From NCBI GenBank assembly GCA_027062165.1, contig JAMOTU010000140.1:1-6326 (forward strand): a stretch of DNA of 6,326 nt. Direction: 5' to 3'. Made by a program: the position numbers and the translations under genes. Below the pieces are notes generated by a model, which worked only from the letters and a program-made list of their open reading frames with translations, had not been told where the DNA came from and did no database searches. This DNA is from Candidatus Altimarinota bacterium (GTDB lineage Bacteria > Patescibacteriota > Gracilibacteria > Absconditabacterales > Absconditicoccaceae). This document shows, one piece after another, positions 1-6,326 of this stretch (position 1 is the stretch's first letter; each line of letters opens with the position of its first letter).

Positions 1-3000
1 AACAATTGTTTTACTATTATTTCCATATATTTATCATTAACTTCTTGTCATTGAGAAGTATATACTTTTTTAACTTCTCTAACAATATATTTTTGCGCTT
101 CCAAATCTCCTACTATATCTCTATATTCTCTTATATCATACGCTCAAGCTGTTAATGGCTGTCATTTGAAAATTTCATCTCCATCTTTCACCTTTATATA
201 TACATTTGGAGAAACTTGCTTCTTCACCTTCTTAATCACTCCAAGAACAATATAATCTTTATGAACTTCTAAAACTTCTCACTCTTCTTTTACTTTCAAT
301 TGAGATTTACCTTTTACAGCATATACTCATCACTTTTTCAAATAATCTCATTCTTTAACTACTACACTATATCAAGGTTTAACAATATATACTTTTGGCT
401 GAGGTTTACTAATCATTTCTAGTTCAACTAACTTACCTACTTTATTTATCTTAACCACACCATCAAATGGTGCAATAACAGCAGGATTTTTAGGTCTTCT
501 AACTTCAAATAGTTCTTCTACTCTCTTAATACCTTGTGTAATATCTCATTCTGCTGCTGCAATACCTCATGTATGAAATGTACGCATCGTAAGCTGTGTA
601 CCAGGTTCACCAATAGATTGAGAAGCTATAACTCATACAGCTGTTCAGATTTCTACCATTTGTCTTGTCGCTAAATCCATACCATAACATTTTTGACAAA
701 CACCAGATGGTGTTTTACAAGTAAGTGGAGACCTAACTTTTATCTCATCTAATTGTAAATCTTCTATTAATCTTAACACCTTTTTATCTATCATTGTTCA
801 AGCTTTTATAACTACGTTTCCATTTTTGTCTTTAACATCTTCTAACACCACTCTTCAATATAACAAATCTTCAAATTTTTCTCCTCTAAGTTTAGCTTCA
901 TCTCTAGTTATAAGTAGACCTTCTGTTGTTCAACAATCTTCTTCTCTAATAATAACTTCTTGTGAAGCATCAACTAATCTTCTTGTAAGATATCAAGATT
1001 CAGCCGTTCTTAATGCTGTATCTGCTTTACCTTTTCTTGCTCAGTGTGCAGAAATAAAATATTCTATTGGGCTAAATCATTCTATAAGAGAAGATTTGAT
1101 AGGTAATTCAATAATCTCTCATGATGGAGAAGCAACCAATCATTTCATACCAGAAAGCTGTGTTAATTGTCACCAATTACCTCTTGCTCATGAATCAATC
1201 AACATAAATATATCATTTCCTGATTTATAATACTTTTTAATCAATCTTTCTATTTCTGCCTTTATCTCACTCCAAACTTTTACTATCAATTGATGTTTTT
1301 CTTCATCAGATAAGAAACCTCTATACCAAAGATTATGTATCTTTGTAACTTCCTCTTCTCATCTTTTAATCAATTCTTTCTTTTCCGGAGGAACTATCAA
1401 GTCAAATACATTCATTGTAACAGCACTCAATGTAGCGAATTTGAATCCCCAATCCTTTATTTCATCAGCAACTTTAACGGTAGTCTCTCTTCCATAAATA
1501 TCATATATTTGATCCAAAATTTTCTTTAATTGTTTTTTTCCTACCTTTTCATTTATAAATCTTAATTTCTCTGGCAAAAGCAAATTGAATAATACTCTAC
1601 CAACACTAGTTTCTATAAATTCTCCGTCAAATTTAACCTTTATTTTATCTTTAATATCAAGTTCTCATTCAAAATATTCTTGTCTCACTTCTTCCAAACT
1701 ACCGTAAATACCTTTTACCTCTTCAGACACACCATAATCATCAGTTAGATAATATGCACCTAACACCATATCTTGAGTATGTGTAATAATAGGTTCTCAA
1801 GAAGCAGGCTTTAGTATATTTTTATCCGATGCTATTAATTCTCTAGATTCTCTTTGAGCTTCGTCTGATAAAGGCAAATGTACAGCCATCTGATCTCAAT
1901 CAAAATCTGCATTGAATGCTGGACAAACTAGTGGATGTATTCTAATAGTTTTTCAAGGCATAAGTTTTATTTTAAATGCCTGTATACCTAGTCTATGTAA
2001 TGTTGGAGCACGATTCAAAAGAACATATTTATCTTTAATAACTTCTTGCAATGCTTTTAACGCTCTTGGATCTTCTTCTTTAATTAATTTTTCAGCTTGT
2101 TTTGGAGTATGTGCTATCTTCTGCTTTAACAATTTTGAAATAACAAATGGTGTAAAAATTCTAATAGCTATGTAAAGAGGCAATCAACATTCGTCAAGCT
2201 TCAAATTTGGTCCAACAGTAATAACAGATCTTCACGAATAATCTACTCTCTTTCATAAAAGATTTTTTCTGAAAATACCTTCTTTTCAAGAAAGCATATC
2301 AGTAAGAGATTTGAAAACTTTTACTCAAGCTCATGAAGCATTAGCATTATTTTTTTCACCAATAATCAAATTATTTACAGCTTCTTGTAATAGTCTTATC
2401 TCATTCTTTTTTATAACATCAGGCATTCATGCAGCTATCATCTTTTTTAATCTCAAATTTCTCATTAATACACGTCTATAAAACAAGTTTATATCAGAAG
2501 AAGCAAATTTTCAACCCTCCAATTGAACTACTGGTCTTAAATCAGGTGGAATAACTGGTAAATACCTTAACACCATCCATTCAGGCTTAACACCAGAAAC
2601 ATGAAGATTAATCAAAAGTCTCAATCTTTTAAAAGCTTTTTCTCTTTCAGATCATTTAAGTTTAGAAAATTTTTCTGTCATTTTTTTAATTTCTTCCTCT
2701 ACATTTATTTTTTCTAGAAGATGCAATATAGCTTCTGCTCCTGATTCAAATTTAAAAATCCCTTCATATTTATAAAATACATTTCTATAATCAGATTCTA
2801 AAATTGTAGATCCTACTTTAAGATTAGCTAATATAGATTTAATTTTACTATACTCTTGTTGAAATTCTTCTCTTTTTTGATGATACAACTTTTCTAACTC
2901 TTCTTTTTGTTTTTTTAATTCTTCTCATTTATATTGCTTTTTTAATTCTTCCATTTCTTCTTCAAAAATCTTTTCCAACTCTTTCATCTTATTATTAAAT

Positions 3001-3470
3001 TCTTTATCAAGAGAAGCTAACGCGTTCTTTTTTCTATGCTCATCTACATCCACTACTACATATTTAACAAAATATAAAATCTTTTCTATCTCTTTTACAG
3101 ATAGATTTAACAAAAGCCCTATCCTAGAAGGAGTAGCTTTGTAATACCAAACATGAACAACAGGAGCAGCCAAAGCAATGTGTCACATTCTTTCTCTTCT
3201 TACTCTAGATGATGTTACTTCTACACCACATCTCTCACACACAATTCCTTTATATCTAACTCACTTATACTTACCACAAGAACACTCATAGTTTCTTACT
3301 GGTCCAAAAATTATTTCACAAAAAAGTCATTTAGGTTTAGGTTTTCAGGTTCTATAGTTAATAGTATCAGGAGTTTCTACTTCTCATCTAGACCATTCTT
3401 TAATATCTTCTGGAGAAGCCAATCTAACTAAAAGACCATCAAAATCTCTGAAAGCATCTTTATTAGCCAT
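1..3470 (-). CDS. rpoC: RNA polymerase beta-prime subunit, 3' end cut by window edge (UGA read as Gly)
   Basis: Largest catalytic subunit of RNA polymerase; with beta it forms the DNA cleft and active site. The frame is open for 1156 codons if UGA is glycine. Visible in order: zinc ribbon Cys63, Cys65, Cys78, Cys81; a charged coiled-coil insert at about 145-219; lid/rudder/switch region with LLGKRVDYSGRSV; NADFDGDQMAVH at 520-531, whose Asp522, Asp524 and Asp526 bind the catalytic Mg; bridge helix with HGARKG at 809-814; second zinc site Cys846, Cys918, Cys925, Cys928; trigger loop with Met962, Arg963, His966. The large trigger-loop insertion of E. coli (SI3) is absent. The reading ends inside the conserved [12 protein letters not shown] segment, so by comparison with E. 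coli about 100-140 residues are missing. The ATG at 3470 is the only one after an in-frame UAA at 3498-3500, and the N-terminus aligns with known beta-prime. At least 26 UGA codons are in frame. Confidence 0.98.
201..383 (-). other. Extra hybrid-motif-like segment in the beta-prime C-terminal domain (about residues 1030-1090)
   Basis: After the conserved [18 protein letters not shown] segment, beta-prime has about 60 residues more than the Bacillus protein before the conserved [10 protein letters not shown] helix. The segment is rich in Val, Lys and Gly, as in beta-sandwich or barrel folds. A stretch at 1038-1047 (VKEGDYLKKG) resembles one at 1094-1103 ([10 protein letters not shown]). The second copy, followed by QPLTAGAYDIREY, matches the canonical position in other bacteria; the first would be the added one. 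Structural class is inferred from pattern only. Confidence 0.5.
2814..3038 (-). other. Coiled-coil insert within beta-prime (about residues 145-219)
   Basis: Between the conserved YFVKYVVVD strand (133-141) and the [15 protein letters not shown] segment (from 223), beta-prime carries about 75 residues that are mostly Lys, Glu, Gln and Leu, with heptad-like spacing (for example [17 protein letters not shown]). E. coli has only a short loop here; the insert largely accounts for the Asp triad lying at 522-526 instead of 460-464. From memory, Thermus beta-prime has a large non-conserved insertion near the same place, so the site tolerates additions. The coiled-coil call is from composition and spacing by eye. 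Its function is unknown. Confidence 0.7.
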
Positions 3471-3513
3471 AGAAAATAGGTTTAAAATATAAAATCTTTA
3501 AAGAAACTTAAAA
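3471..3513 (-). other. rpoB-rpoC intergenic spacer
   Basis: These 43 bases separate the UAA of rpoB from the ATG of rpoC. They are almost entirely A/T. On the coding strand the bases just before the ATG read ACCTATTTTCT, with no GGAG- or AGGA-like Shine-Dalgarno core. I see no terminator hairpin and no convincing promoter, so transcription probably reads through from rpoB. The only structure is a 10-base perfect palindrome at 3495-3504, too short and AT-rich to interpret. Confidence 0.8.

Positions 3514-6326
<2,813 letters not shown>

Noticed and set aside
826..1230. 134-residue plus-strand open frame, the longest standard-code frame in the window
   Set aside because: It lies antisense to rpoC across the bridge helix and second zinc site, which are strongly conserved on the minus strand. 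Its protein is low-complexity Ser/Leu/Asn-rich with no recognisable family, and it is open only because UAA/UAG complements are rare there.
1912..2175. Plus-strand open frame of 87 residues
   Set aside because: Antisense to the conserved rpoC segment just upstream of the Asp triad; no family resemblance. The same applies to 1335-1529 and 5362-5583.
3495..3504. Ten-base perfect palindrome in the rpoB-rpoC spacer as an operator or terminator
   Set aside because: It is AT-only except for one G/C pair, has no loop and no following U-tract of note, and such palindromes are expected by chance in sequence this AT-rich.

Overview
The window is one minus-strand stretch of a bacterial rpoB-rpoC operon, read right to left: the C-terminal two thirds of rpoB (RNA polymerase beta; 5' end beyond the right edge), a 43-base spacer, then rpoC (beta-prime; start inside the window, 3' end beyond the left edge). 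The two genes fill all but the spacer. I see no RNA gene, mobile element, CRISPR array or plus-strand gene.

The key to reading it is the genetic code. Under the standard code both genes look shattered by dozens of in-frame UGA codons. Read as glycine, every UGA restores one continuous frame across each gene and falls where RNA polymerase has glycine, including the catalytic beta-prime motif NADFDGD. Trp is always UGG where I read it, and rpoB ends in UAA. This is translation table 25, known from the candidate phyla Absconditabacteria (SR1) and Gracilibacteria (BD1-5) of the Patescibacteria/CPR. The strongly AT-rich base composition and AGA/AGG-dominated arginine usage fit that group. I cannot tell the two phyla apart from this window.

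Layout on the minus strand: rpoB 6326 to 3514 carries the Asp-Asp-Ile-Asp-His-Leu segment, the rifampicin-pocket region, the two active-site lysines in the GDK...GRHGNKG segment, the clamp-linking C-terminal part, and a charged C-terminal extension of about 58 residues. rpoC 3470 to 1 carries the N-terminal zinc ribbon, a charged coiled-coil insert, the lid/rudder/switch regions, the Mg-binding Asp triad, the bridge helix, the second zinc site, the trigger loop and the start of the C-terminal domain. Together the two products form the catalytic cleft of the single cellular RNA polymerase.

This is core housekeeping machinery, not an accessory system. What stands out is the recoding itself (over half of the beta glycines are UGA) and several lineage-type additions to the polymerase: the beta-prime coiled coil, a possible duplicated hybrid motif near the beta-prime C-terminus, and the beta tail.
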